This document shows positions 23,601 through 34,854 of a stretch of DNA of 64,000 nucleotides, in pieces. Below the pieces are notes generated by a model. That model was not told the DNA's origin. It made no database searches and was given only the letters and a program-made list of their open reading frames with translations. Within the stretch, counting starts at the first letter, position 1. The number at the start of each line of letters is the position of its first letter. The DNA comes from Manihot esculenta (Eukaryota; Streptophyta; Magnoliopsida; Malpighiales; Euphorbiaceae). Both the position numbers and the translations under genes were made by a program. The DNA is taken from positions 2,672,343 through 2,736,342 of the forward strand of contig NC_035161.2 of NCBI RefSeq assembly GCF_001659605.2, in the 5' to 3' direction.

Positions 23601-26600
23601 TCAGATATGCCCTTTTAATTCTCGCGGTTCTTCTAAACGTCATGTATTTTACATCGAGCAGGCTTTGTGTAATGTGTAACATTTTATGACTCAGAATCTG
23701 AAAATTTGAGCTATTTTGATATTAATTTGTCTCCTGTTGAAATCGTGAGTAGGGGGCTGTTGGATTAGCAATATGGGTTCCTACTGTGGCCAACCAGGCA
23801 AAAGAGTCTGAAACATCTGATACCCGTGTTTTGACAAGGGGTTATTCTTCTCGTTCAAACTCTGAAGACATAAATGAAGTTTGGAGAAGAATTGAAGGTG
23901 GAGATGATCTAGAACTTTCCATCATGGGAGTTACTTCTGATTATGATGCAACCATTGAAGATCTGGTTTTGGAAGATCTGAAGGTTTGAATGATGCCTGA
24001 CTTATCACTAATTATCCATTTTTTTTCATCTGTATTTCACTTGCCCTTTTGAGATGTAACCTGAGAAAAATGTCCGTGTTTAATGCCAGGTTTCCAGGGC
24101 CATGTCAAAGAATTATGTAAAGGTGTCACTTGGCACAACTCTGAAAGAAGCTGTAGAGTGTATGCATAACAGCAAGCAGAATTGTGTGCTTGTGGTTAAT
24201 GATGAGGATTTATTGGAAGGCATACTAACATATGGTGATATTAAGCGGCTGTCTGTTAAGTCTGATGAGGCCTTCATAGTTGATTCAACAGTTACAGATG
24301 TAAGGAAGGAGCTTATATTTCATGGTTCATTACTTGAATGATACTGTTGCTTTATGACTGAACATGATGTTACCGGTTACTGTTATTTTCAACTCTCTTT
24401 CTCTCCCAGCCTCCCTCCTTTCATCTGTGTCCGTGTGCATCTCCCTCCGCACACTTGGAACCAATTATGGGCATAGGTGTTTGCCCATCCACTCTGTTTA
24501 ATTGTGAACCAAAGCCATATACATTGAGTTTTATCTTGCTCCAAACTTATTTTTTGCACTCATAAATATTATACAAGGTGTTTATCATTGTTTAATACAG
24601 GTAAATATGTGTCTTGTTTCCTCTGTGTGTACTCGAGGGATAAGCTACAGAGGCCAAAGTCGTGGGCTTTTAACCTGCTATCCAGACACCAATTTGTCAA
24701 TTGCAAATGAGCTAATGGAGGCAAAAGGGATCGAGCAATTGCCTGTGGTTAAGCAATGTAGAGGCTCCTTGAAGGAAAGGAAGCGAAAAATTGTTGCTAT
24801 TCTTCATTATGATTCACTTCGGAGCTGCCTCAGGTTCATATTGATTTTTGTTTTAAAGTAGTTAATTTAACTTTTATTTTCTTAATTAATTCCTGTTTCC
24901 TGATTTCAAATCTAGAACTTGTGAGTTTGACTTTAACCTTATTTTTCTTCTTATGAAGTCTAACTATTGGTATTAGGGGCATTTTCTTTTGGGGTGGGGT
25001 GAGGTGGGGTGGGTTTGGGGAGGGGAGGTGTTAGTTAATAGCTTTTTGACGCCCAATAGGGTCAATCTAGTTGGTAAAGGAAAACATTATTAATATTAAA
25101 ATAACACATTTAAATATTAAATAATTTTTAAAAAAATATAAAAACAATAATTTTGATATATAATATAATATTATTAGACAATAAGTTATTATTTTAATTA
25201 TTAAGAATTATATTTAATTTTAACTGTTAAAATTTAAATATAATTCTTAATAATTAAAATAATAACATATTATCTAATAATAATATATTATTAAATAATA
25301 CGTTATTCCTTTAATTATTAATTAATTCATATTTAAATTTTATAGTTGATTTTGTAAAGCAATCGTATCCAACAGCTAGATGAAGTTTTTTAGGTTGCTT
25401 TCGATGTACCACTATTAGGACCACTAGATGAACTTAAAAGAATTATCACATCCTCATATGTGGTTACGTCTGTGTGAATAAATATAGATATAAGAATAAT
25501 TATTAAAAATTAATTATTTTGATAAAATAGAAATTAATTGAATGTTTTTTTTAAATTATAGGATAATAAAATAATTATAAAATTAATAAAATAAATAATT
25601 AAAAAATCTTATATATTGGAAAGTGATGAAAAAAGCTTTTATTTTCATCGAGTATCAATCATAGAGCTATAGTTTATATGCATACAAAAATTATTTTTCT
25701 GTTTTACATTAAATTTCAAGGTGCTATTAGATTAATTTTTCTATTATATTCATTGCTTTATATACCTCTATTTATGCTAAAAACCTTTAAATTAATGTCT
25801 TAATATTATAAATAATACTAATAGGAAATGTAGATCCTTCTAATGGTTTATCTCCTAAAACTAAAAATGTGTGTATAAATTTTTTGAAAAATGCAATTCA
25901 TGTAGAAATAGCAGTAAGTTAACATTCCGGAAGCAAGTTTTATAATTATCACTTAGGATATTTCTAGCACCCACATAACAATGAACGACAATTAACAAAT
26001 AAAAAAGTTAATGGGTCTTAACAATAGTTACCAATTATTGGCTAAAAATAACAGCCATAGTTATCAAAGGCACGCCCGAGGCATAGCAGGTGCCTTGTGC
26101 CTGTGGAATTCAAAGGTGAGTTTGCTAGAGAGATATACCCAAGTTTTCCTAGGTGAACCAAGGTTTTGGCGCATCTTAGGAAGGTCAGTGCAATAAAGGA
26201 GGTGGAAGAAAAACTAGGAGCTGTCTGCCACTTGCTGTGACAGCACGAATGTGCTTTGCTCCTTCTGCCCGTGCTGTGTCTCAATTTATGAAATTTACAT
26301 TTGGATGCATCGTGGAAAAAATCATCATTATTTGTGCTTTGTGCAAGGCTTTAGGATCCCTTGATTTCTTAGTGCTTCTTGTGCCTTTGATAACTATGCT
26401 AATAGGCAAGTGGTGAATATCTTGATATGTTAGACCACCTGCACATCCTCAAAAAATACGCTGTTGTAAATGCTATATTGTTCCTAAATTCTCTAATCAA
26501 ATCCAAAATAAGTATGGATATTTAGCTTTGCTTGGTAGCTATTAGCACAATTATTACTGGCACAAGGCGCAACAAGTGGCTATGGAGTTTAGGCATAAGG

Positions 26601-29600
26601 CTTAGTCGTGCGTCCAAGTGACAAAGCACAAAAAATTGAAATTGTTATGAATAATTCAATAGTTGGCTTATAGAGTCTAAGTGCTAGGCCTAGGTGCATG
26701 CTTGAGTGACATGAGGCTAAAAAAAGGTTATAAAAAGTTCAATAAAATTTGGTTTTCATAACATATTTTAAGATAATTACTTAAACCTCTAGGAAAAAAA
26801 AAATTGAATTCACTTCAGACTCTTTTTGGAAGAAATGAGGATGTCAACTCGGAAATCATACAGTGGCATCTACAGTTAGTACACCCATCCTTCTTTGTTC
26901 TAAAGAAACTTTATCCTGATTTATTTTTCAAAACTTAATGCGGTTCTTTAGTTTGTGGTACTTATGAGTATACTAAGCATACAATAACCACTTATCGCTT
27001 AACAAAAGGAATTTGATCTATTTTGTGACCGTCCATTCTGATGTTTGAAGACCTACTCAAACGGTCTCACTATCTAGTAATCGTTGGTTTGTTACTTTTA
27101 TTGATTGTTGCACTCGCATGACTTAGATTTATTTGATAAAGGCAAAAAGTGATGTGATTTCTTGCTTTCAATCTTTTCATAAGATGATTTGTACTCAATT
27201 TGATGCTAAGATAAAAGTTTTGAGAACTGATAATGGTACAGAGCGTATGGATGGTCGTTTCTGCGTATTTAGAGTCTAATGGGATACTGTATCAAACTAG
27301 TTGTCTTTATACTAGTGTCCAAAACGGTATTGCTGAAAGAAAAAATAGACACCTATTGGAAGTAGCCCGATCTTTCCTTTTCACCATGAACCTTCCAAAA
27401 ACCTATTGGGTAGATGCAGTCTTAGCCGCAGCTTATCTTATTAATAGAATGTCTCTTAAAGCTCTTACCTTTAAAAGCTCTTACCTTTAAAAGCTCTTTA
27501 GAGGTACTACAAGAGAAAAATGCTTATACTGTTTCACCTTTAAATGCACGTGTTTTGTTCATACTAAAACAGGTGAGAAGGTCGATCCGAGGGCTATTAA
27601 ATGTGTGTTTGTTGGGTGCTCTCCCACACAGAAGGGTTACAAGTGTTACACCCTCCATCTAGAAAATACTTTGTTAGTATGAGTGTTACGTTTAGAGAAA
27701 CTGAACTTTCCTTTAGTACTACTCCATCACCTCTTCAGGGGAGGATAATGAGAGAGAAGAGATGATTCCTATTCCTATAACTCTAGAACATTTTACTCTA
27801 AAGGAGACTACTATACAGGAGGAGACTATTGGTGATCAGGAGACTATTATATAGGGGAAGACTATTGGTGATCAAATTGGACATTTTGATAAATCAGATT
27901 TAAAAAGATACTCAAGAAGAAACAGAACAGAAGCAAAAAAAGCCATTGTACAGCCTAGTCAGTGTCATGAATCTTCCTCTTTTCCATCTGGTAAGTCATC
28001 CCTAAATCTTGAGCCCTTTGATGATCTAAAATAAATCAATTGTTCAAAGAAAATGAGTTAGATCTTGCACAAAGCACTCTATTTATAACTTTCTCTCTTA
28101 TGATTCTTTGTCTCCATCCTATAGAGTCTTTGCCTTGTCTATTTCCTCTGTGTCTGTTCCACAGGATTGATTGAAGAGATGAAAGCACTGGCAAAAAATG
28201 AGACCTAGGAGCTTGTCACTCTCCCATCTGAAAAGAAACTTTAGGAGCTTGTCACTCTCCCATCTGAAAAGAAACTTGTTGGTTGCAAATGGGTGTTCAC
28301 TGTGAAACACATAGCGGATGGATCAATTGAAAGATTCAAGGCTAGACTAGTGACCAAGGGATACACTCAAACCTATAGAGTGGATTACGAGGAGACTTTT
28401 ACTCTTGTTTCCAAAATGAACTCAATCAGAGCATTGCTATCTTGTACTATCAACCTTGACTAGGATCTACAACAATTTGATATGAAAAATACATTCCTCC
28501 ATGAAGATTAGGAGGAGGAAGTATATATGGAAATTCCTCCTGGATTTGCTGATGAAAAAATATAAGGAAAGGTGTGCAGGCTAAAGAAGGCTTTGTATGA
28601 GTTGAAGCAGTCACCCAGAGCTTGGTTTGATCGATTCAGTAGAGTTATGATTTTCTTTGGCTATCAACAGAGCAACGACCATACCTTATTATTAGACATC
28701 ACAAGGGTAAAATTATCCTTTTTATAGTCTATGTTGATGATATAGTAATGACAGGGGATGACACTGAAGAGATGACTCGACTGAAAAAACTTTTGGTTCA
28801 GGAGTTTAAAATTAAAAATCTAAGAAAACTGCAATATTTCCTGGGAATCAAGATTGCCAGGTCAAAGAAGAGAATCTTTATTTTTCAGAGAAAATATATT
28901 CTGAATCTTTTAGAAGAAACCGGTATATTAGGTTGCAAACCAGCATAAACTCCCATTGAGAGCAATCACAAGCTACAAGCAGGGATTGCTGAATCAGTGG
29001 ATATGAGCGTATATTAGTGGATATAGGCAGACTGATTTATCTTTCACATACTCAACCAGACATAGCATATGTAGTCAGCTTAGTCGGTCAGTTTATGCAT
29101 GATCCTCGTGAGTCTCACATGCAAGCTGTTTTTCGCATTTTTTGATACTTGAAGTCTGCTCCTGGAAAAGGTCTCTTATTCTCTGAACATGGTCATCTTC
29201 GCATACATTCATTCATAGACGCAGATTGGGCTGGATCCTTTGATGATAGAAGGTCGACTAGTGGGTATTGTACACTTATCGGAGGAAACTTTGTCACTTG
29301 GAAAAGCAAAAAGCAAAGTGTTGTTGCTCAATCAAGTGCTGAGGTAGAATATAGAGGGACGGCGCAAGGTATTTATGAACTCCTATGGTTGTAGAGATTG
29401 TTGAAGGAATTGAAACTATTGGAGAGGGACAAACTCTTTTTATACTATGACAATAAAGTTGTCATCAGTATAGCTCACAATCCGGTTCAAAATGACCGAA
29501 TGAAGCACACAAAAATTGATCTGACACTTCATTAAAGAGAAGTTAATAAATGGTGTCTTGAGGTTAGATTATGTGATTTCCGATCAACAGCTAGCTGATG

Positions 29601-30797
29601 TGTTTACATCATTTCTTGGTTTGCAAGTTGGACATGTGTGATATCTATGCATCAACTGAGAGAGAGTATTGACCAACATAGAAAGTTTCTAATTAGGAGG
29701 ATTCAAATCTTTGGGATTCTATTTAGACTTGATTTAAGAGATTTTATTTCTATCATGAATATTTCTAATTTAGGTTAATTTTTTATATATAAATACTCAA
29801 ATCTTGTAAAGAAGAACTGAGAAGGAGAAAGAAATAGGAGAGAACATCTGTTTGGTTTAATAAAACTCATATATATCACTATATATGTGTCATCCCCTTT
29901 TTATAACAACTCTAACTAACATTTGAATTCCCCGAGACTCACACCCATCTCATTTTTTATTTCCCTCCAAAACTCTTCTCTCTCTAGACAGTGACCTTTG
30001 GAATTGAATGGGAAGTCTTTTGGAAGTAAGAGACCGTTTAAAATGCATCTTTGGGTTGCCTTCCGATGCAAACATGCCTCTGGGCATGCAAATCCTCAAT
30101 CTACATGCCTTTGCGAATCCTTTGTTCTTCCTTCAATGTGCAACACACCCTTGGGTATGCCAGGCCTAGTGTTAAACGCCCTTGGGCGTGTATGGCGCAG
30201 ACTGATGCATGAGGCTTTTTTTTGGACTTCCTAATGCCTGCACACACTATTGTGTGCTTCGGTTTCTTGGGGTGCCTTTTCCATACCTGGAGAACACATT
30301 GTGCTCCTTTTGCTCTCTAAGGCGCTTGGCCTGTGCTTGGTGTGCCTTGCGCCTTAGGCTTGCGTTTCACAACTGTGCTATAACTTTTTTCTTTATAAAC
30401 TTAAATTTTGGTTTCTTTAAATTTTCTTCAATTTTTCTGTAGGCATGTAATTAAGTACAAACAAACACAAAAAGGTCAATAGACAGGGAAATATACCTGT
30501 TGGGTGGATAGACTGACACAAGTAGGAATAAGTTGATTTTATAATTGTTTGCGTCTTTGTTTACAAGGCATCCTTAAGTTATGCATGATCTACAGATTTA
30601 CTTGCAATATATTGGCCATATTCTTCCTTTCCATTTATAACTTTGATTTCTGAATTATTCTGCAATTTTACAAAGCTTTTATGCTAGGTTGAGAATTACT
30701 GTTTGGTCTCTGCAGAGAGGAGATAAACCTTAGGAAGGCCCTCTATCAGCATAAAAAAGAGAGCCGTTACAACAGGCTAATTGATAGCGGCCATTAA
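14607..30797 (+). CDS. CLC-f: Chloride channel/transporter CLC-f, nine coding exons
   Basis: Exons: 14607-15020, 15810-16212, 20779-20973, 21429-21883, 22006-22110, 23753-23983, 24090-24299, 24601-24833 and 30716-30797. All join in frame at GT-AG introns and give 775 residues, close to Arabidopsis CLC-f (about 780). The N-terminus (residues 1-110) is hydrophilic, and membrane helices begin near 115. Selectivity-filter motifs are GPEGP near 231, which keeps the gating glutamate, and GGLYAP near 446. [14 protein letters not shown] (about 273-286) corresponds to the helix that carries the proton glutamate in exchangers; by eye that position is threonine. Exons 7-8 encode two CBS domains (about 605-755), the cytosolic regulatory region. 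Plant CLC-f belongs to the CLC-e/f branch related to cyanobacterial CLCs, and the Arabidopsis protein is reported in the Golgi. Introns 2 (4.6 kb) and 8 (5.9 kb) are enlarged by transposons, but no exon is damaged. The start is the first in-frame ATG and matches the family N-terminus (acidic residues, HLLRS). Confidence 0.94.
17230..17590 (+). pseudogene. Copia integrase fragment in CLC-f intron 2
   Basis: With one stop and small shifts, the plus strand reads SDNAREH, then [15 protein letters not shown] and [17 protein letters not shown]. This is the Ty1/copia integrase core around the second catalytic aspartate and the glutamate. It is short, has no flanking LTR in this orientation, and cannot be functional. 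Confidence 0.8.
17640..19031 (-). mobile_element. Copia 5'-end remnant with LTR in CLC-f intron 2
   Basis: An LTR-like block at 18815-19031 reads TGTTGAGATAC...TTTTCATCA on the minus strand. Next comes TGGTATCAAAGC (18796-18807), a tRNA-Met-type primer-binding site. Leftward, the minus strand gives fragments of copia gag and the gag-protease junction ([20 protein letters not shown]; later pieces of the pre-integrase region) with many stops. This is the 5' part of a decayed copia element lying antisense to the host gene. Confidence 0.7.
19080..19663 (+). pseudogene. Gypsy integrase C-terminus and chromodomain remnant in CLC-f intron 2
   Basis: The plus strand encodes [13 protein letters not shown], then [22 protein letters not shown] (GPF-type module) and [11 protein letters not shown]. 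After the stop near 19490 a chromodomain-like [14 protein letters not shown] follows. A purine tract, GGGGAGGGGTAA, at 19652-19663 is followed by TGTTATGTATTTTAG, which looks like the start of a 3' LTR (19664 to roughly 19930). This is the 3' end of a chromovirus different from the one at 1-10283. Confidence 0.8.
19909..20430 (-). mobile_element. Gypsy 5'-end remnant (LTR and gag start), inverted
   Basis: On the minus strand a TGACATCAGAGC-like primer-binding site (about 20083-20094) separates an LTR-like block (about 20105-20430, with a pyrimidine-rich end) from a gag-like start containing [15 protein letters not shown]. It faces the plus-strand remnant at 19080-19930. The two LTR-like blocks have similar layout, so they may be inverted copies of one family. 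Boundaries are approximate. Confidence 0.5.
22195..23130. repeat. Unclassified repeat-like stretch in CLC-f intron 5
   Basis: Short GC-richer blocks that share CTGGCAG/CTGCCAGACG and CCTGTCGC-like words (about 22225-22300 and 22895-23110) flank a very AT-rich middle. The arrangement resembles a non-autonomous DNA transposon with subterminal repeats, but clear terminal inverted repeats and a target duplication were not found. Confidence 0.35.
23456..23484. repeat. T14-G15 homopolymer junction
   Basis: Fourteen T residues run directly into fifteen G residues inside CLC-f intron 5. Such a double homopolymer is unstable in replication and hard to sequence, so its length should be treated as uncertain. 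Confidence 0.9.
24991..25028 (+). other. G-run cluster, candidate G-quadruplex
   Basis: Several runs of three to four G residues occur within 38 bases, separated by one to three bases (GGGGTGGGG, GGGGTGGG, GGGGAGGGG). They lie on the sense strand of the host gene about 160 bases into intron 8. The spacing satisfies the usual G3+N1-7 pattern for intramolecular quadruplexes. Confidence 0.75.
25185..25266. repeat. AT-rich foldback, arms of about 40 bp
   Basis: GTTATTATTTTAATTATTAA at 25185 is answered by its reverse complement ending at 25266. The arms meet near 25226 and differ by about one indel. Weaker pairing extends outward to about 25160-25290. It lies in CLC-f intron 8 and is probably the core of a MITE or foldback element. 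Confidence 0.8.
26056..26398. mobile_element. MITE with 18-bp terminal inverted repeats in CLC-f intron 8
   Basis: The element starts CATAGTTATCAAAGGCAC and ends with its exact reverse complement at 26381-26398. At 343 bp without coding capacity it fits a MITE. The internal part has the gcac/gcc-rich text common to a widespread plant repeat type. No convincing target-site duplication is visible. Confidence 0.82.
26960..29640 (+). pseudogene. Degenerate Ty1/copia pol in CLC-f intron 8
   Basis: In order, the plus strand shows integrase ([18 protein letters not shown], about 27330), reverse transcriptase ([28 protein letters not shown], then [12 protein letters not shown] and a YVDD-like site near 28730) and RNase H ([18 protein letters not shown], about 29218). 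Frequent stops and shifts rule out function. The order gag-integrase-RT-RNase H defines copia. The RNase H and RT text resembles the Arabidopsis RE1-type lineage. It lies in the same orientation as the host gene. Confidence 0.88.
29670..29921 (+). repeat. Probable 3' LTR of the copia relic
   Basis: Just after the RNase H relic, a purine-rich AACTGAGAGAGAGTAT precedes TGACCAACATAG. The block then shows a TATA-like ATATATAAATACTC (about 29790), as in short copia LTRs, and ends near ACTAACA. Its 5' partner was not identified, so the ends are approximate. Confidence 0.5.
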
Positions 30798-32860
30798 TTG
30801 TCAACCTTGTCAAATTTCAAGTTCCTTTTGGCGGAGGTTCAAGGGAAAGTATGGTCTGGATGACGGGTATGTACATGTTTTATTTTGAGGATTCATAAAA
30901 TATATGATGATGGCTTTGGATATTGTTGAGATTAGTTATAGCAAATTGCAATTTGTATATGTAATTTTTCAAGTTACATTTCGATTGTAGTAGTAAAAAA
31001 TAAGAAAAGGAAAATAAAAATCTGTTGATAGTTAATAAAAATTTTGCCTTTTTTTCTTTTTTTTTTTTAATTTGTATTCTTGAGAAACTTGGGATTTTTC
31101 AATATATTTTACATTTGGTGGGACATGTTGGTTTGTATATTGATGTGAAACTGGTCCTAGAGCTTAATGGCCAAAATAAAGGTAAAATTGGCAGTAATTT
31201 CTTATGTCTTTTCTATAATTTAAAATATAATTTAAATGTTTTAATTTTAATAAAATATTAATATAATTATTTAATTAAATTAATAATTTTTAAATATATA
31301 ATTCTTATATTTAAGGAGTGGTATTTTTCCAAAGCCAATATTCTCTCCCTCTTTCCCACGTTTATATATAAAGTTGATGTATGTACTAAAATGATGATCA
31401 ATATTGTTTGTTATTAATATTTTAATTAATTTTTTTAATCATTTTTATATGAATTTTTTATTTTAAAAATTAAAATTTTATCTATTTTTAGTGTATAAAT
31501 AATACACATAAGGGAATATGAAAATTTTGTATATTTATCATATTAAATAAAATAAATATTAAATTGTTATTGTATTAAAGATCAAATATTCATTTTAACT
31601 AATTTATATTATAGTAACTTAGGTGACTATCACTAAAAAAAATTTGCAAAATTGGCTATTTCTGACGAAAATTGAAAAGTTTTAAATATTTTTATTATGA
31701 TAATAAATGCTACATTAGTAAATAATATTATTAATAAATAAAATAATATTATTAAAAATTGAATTTATTTCTCTATTTTTAATATTCAACACTAAAATGT
31801 CATTATTTCAGTTGCTAAAATTTGATTATGTAAAAAATATCATTTGAAAAATGTATTAAAAATACTCTTAAAATTTTAAAAAGTCCACTATTTAATTTTT
31901 TTATTAATTTTATTCATTAAGTATTATAATAAAAATTTAAAATATAATAAAGAGAAATTAATTAGTAAATTTTTTAATAATTTAATGACTAATTAATAAA
32001 TTTTTTAAAATTATAAGAATTAAATAGAAAAATACTTAACGATAAAATCAACGAAAAAATTAATTAGTAAATTTTTTAAGATATCAATAATATTTTAATA
32101 TATTTTCAATATTAAAACATATTTTTTAAAATCAAAAAATTAAATAATAAATTTTCCTATATTTAAAGATTAAATAATAATTTTTTCATTATTAATAAAA
32201 GTATTTTTAAAATTATATTTATTTTTTTTCTTTGATCATATATAAATCATTCACTTAATAAAAAATATTTACGAAGATATTTTAAATTTTGATAAAATTA
32301 AATTTTAAAAATGAAAATACTGAATTTTATAAATAAAATAATAAATTCATTAATTATCCATATTTTAAAATTTAAAAAATAATTTTTTTTCCATTAAATT
32401 TATTTCCCTCGTTCCTCACCTGTTTTGGATATCTTGATTTCCTTTTATTTTTATTGTAAATTCTCAAACATAATTTTAGTAAATGAAAGTAAAGATAAGG
32501 ATTATTGAGTTACGTTCATTTCTTCATCAACCCCATCATCATGATAGGGGAAAGTATCGTACAAATAGTAGGAAATTAAGAGGAAGAGAGGGAGATTAAA
32601 AAATATTTTTTTAATTGACTAATTAAAATAATTTTAGTTTATTATTTATTTATTGCAAAATTTACATAATTATTAAATAGAATAGATAGATGTATTGTCA
32701 CATCATCAAGGTGATACCCCTTTAATTGTTATTTTATATTTGGATAAAATTTAGATAAAATTATTAAAATACATAAATATATGATTTTTTAATATAAATT
32801 ATCATTTACATGTTAAATGAGATTTATATTTAATAATAAAAAAAATATAAAAATTACCAT
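30798..32860. other. 3' flank of CLC-f and AT-rich intergenic spacer
   Basis: The first 150-250 bases after the stop codon at 30797 are likely 3' UTR. The remainder to the Tat element at 32866 is A/T-rich with short dispersed repeats. No gene, RNA or bounded element could be supported. Confidence 0.6.
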
Positions 32861-32865
32861 GATAC

Positions 32866-33363
32866 TGATGATCACCGGGTTTCTTCACCCCGGTCTGGGG
32901 CCAGACCCATGACAATAGCACATCACCTGGAGACCCTCATGCCTCCCACGCAAACCAGGTCCAGTCCGTTCAAGTCTTGAGACCGGGCTCCATCTGAATT
33001 TCCCAACCAGGCCGTCCCAGCCTTCATAGCCCTCAAGCAGATCCCCTCTGGGCCCCGCTTTAATCTTATCTTCCGGCCCAGTTCGAAACCAGGAAGGGGA
33101 TCAACCCATCTGTCTTGTGGGTCCATCCACACGCGCGCCCAGGGAGAATCAGAGGCCGTTACGCATGGGGCAGGGATATGATATTCTCGTACGTCCGAAT
33201 CAACATGGCAGGGACAAGTGGCCCAATGATAGACAGTTTGTTATACGTCACTAGCAGACAAAAGAAAACAGATAAAAGGAGGATTGCCTTTCTCGAGACC
33301 TAAGTTTTTTCTAAGTTAACGGAACCCTTGTAAAACCTTATTTTTCTGGATCTCAGATCATCA
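32866..33363 (+). repeat. 5' LTR of the Tat-like element
   Basis: It starts TGATGATCACCGGG and ends CAGATCATCA. A core with CACGCGCGCC, GTACGTCCGAAT and GGCAGGGACAAGTGGCCC (about 33129-33222) recurs in other LTR-like pieces of the window. It is followed by the primer-binding site. Confidence 0.95.
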
Positions 33364-33365
33364 AT

Positions 33366-33374
33366 TGGCGCCGT
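33366..33374 (+). other. Primer-binding site candidate, tRNA-Asp-like
   Basis: TGGCGCCGT follows two bases after the LTR. Nine bases agree with the complement of the plant tRNA-Asp 3' end (TGGCGCCGTTGCCGGGG), and the match then breaks down. Similar sites occur in Tat/Athila-type elements. The primer identity is tentative. Confidence 0.6.
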
Positions 33375-33442
33375 CTGTGGGAACCGAAGGAGATCTTTTC
33401 ATCGCTGGAGTTCAACTCTTACAATACCCACTGAGATCCACG

Positions 33443-34850
33443 ATGACTAACCACAATGAAAACAACACCATTAACACTCCCAATGACCTGAACGCTGTCC
33501 AAGAGGGGTAGCAGTTCTCTTTCTCCAATCCTACAACTCCAAACAACCAACCACCCATCCCCTTCAACCCCTCACCGAACCCGGCAGAGAACATGTCTGG
33601 AGCTGTCTTATCCAACCAGGACCTCCAAGCCATGGCCCTCCAGTTACAAAACACCGCCCACTGGCTGGGGCAGATGTTGCAACAGAGGGGCCTTAGCACC
33701 CCTGCGAATGTGTTGCCAGTAGTAGAAGAACCCTAGACCAATGAACCTCAACCTACCTTCAATCACCCTCAAGCCGTCAGCCGAGAAACTGGAGAAAGGG
33801 GGCGAAGAATCTGGGGAGAAGAAGAACCGGAGGCCCGAGTTCATGGAAGGAGGGTGAGGGAGCTGATAGAGAATGATGAGGCCGGTAGTTACTCTGCCGG
33901 AACAACAGGAAGAACAAGGAGCGAGGCATGGGAGGAGGAATGTCGCTTGGAGAAAAGGCCCATACAGGAAGAAGAGAGCGTAGATCAAAAGCTGCAGAAG
34001 ATGAGAGAGCAGCTTTTGGCCGAGTTAGGGGAGAAGGACCCCAGCCAAACTCTTCTGCCTACCTCTTCGCCCTTCTCGAAGTGGGTGCAGCAGGAGATCG
34101 TCCCTAAAAAATTTATGATGCCGCCTATGGCCGCATATGACGGAGTTGGGAACTCCTGAGAGCATGTTTTGAACTACAAAACTTTCATGGAACTGCAGAC
34201 TTTATCAGATGCCTTGATGTGCAAGGTATTCCCAACGACGCTCTCGGGGCCAGCACAGGCATGGTTTAACAGCCTTGAGACCGGAAGCATCAGAAGCTTT
34301 GGAGATCTAGCCACTCGCTTCATCAGCCGGTTCATTGCCGGGGTGCCTGTAGATAGAAAGACGAGTTATCTGGAGACAATCAGGCAGAGAAGGGATAATC
34401 ACTCAGGGAATACGTTGCCTGTTTCAATACGGAGGCCTTGCAGATTCCCGAGCTAGATGAGGGTAGAGCAGTGGAGGCAATGCAGAAAGGGACGACCTCG
34501 CTGGAGTTCTTCGGTTCGTTGAGCAGGAAGCCTCCCACCTCGCTAGCGGAGCTAATGAAGAGGGCGAAAAAGTATATAAGGAAGGATGATGCCTTGGTGA
34601 CGAGCAGGTTTGCCAAGAGAGCGGTAGATAAGGGGAAAGCCCCAGAGGAAAGGAGGCCGGAAAAGCAGGAGAAGAAGAAAAGCAGAAGGCCTGAGTCCTA
34701 CAGACAGCCCTGGGAGCGAAGGGACCAAAGACCCCTCCCTCCTAGGGTCCCAGAGCAAAAATCGCTCCCTCAGTGGATTCCAGAGAACCTGACCCCGCTC
34801 AACGCCTCCAGAGCCGAGGTGCTCATGGCAGTACAGGACAAGGAGTTCCT
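33443..34850 (+). pseudogene. Tat-like gag, broken
   Basis: The reading starts at ATG 33443 (MTNHNENN). It contains a glutamine-rich segment (QDLQAMALQLQ), a charged linker, then the Retrotrans_gag domain (FPTTLSGPAQAWFNSLETGSI, FISRFIAGV). In-frame stops lie near 33509, 33734 and 34157, and a frameshift near 34420 separates the gag tail (34438-34863), which ends in a basic region rich in E, K and R. The usual zinc knuckle is not seen. The frame runs straight into integrase-end sequence, which marks a large deletion. Confidence 0.85.
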
Positions 34851-34854
34851 TCAA

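Noticed and set aside
24991..25028. Telomere-like or centromeric repeat
   Set aside because: The G-runs are not in TTTAGGG register and do not repeat tandemly.
31025..31261. 78-codon plus-strand frame downstream of CLC-f
   Set aside because: AT-rich hydrophobic text (F, L, I, K, N) typical of chance frames in AT-rich DNA, without splice or family support.
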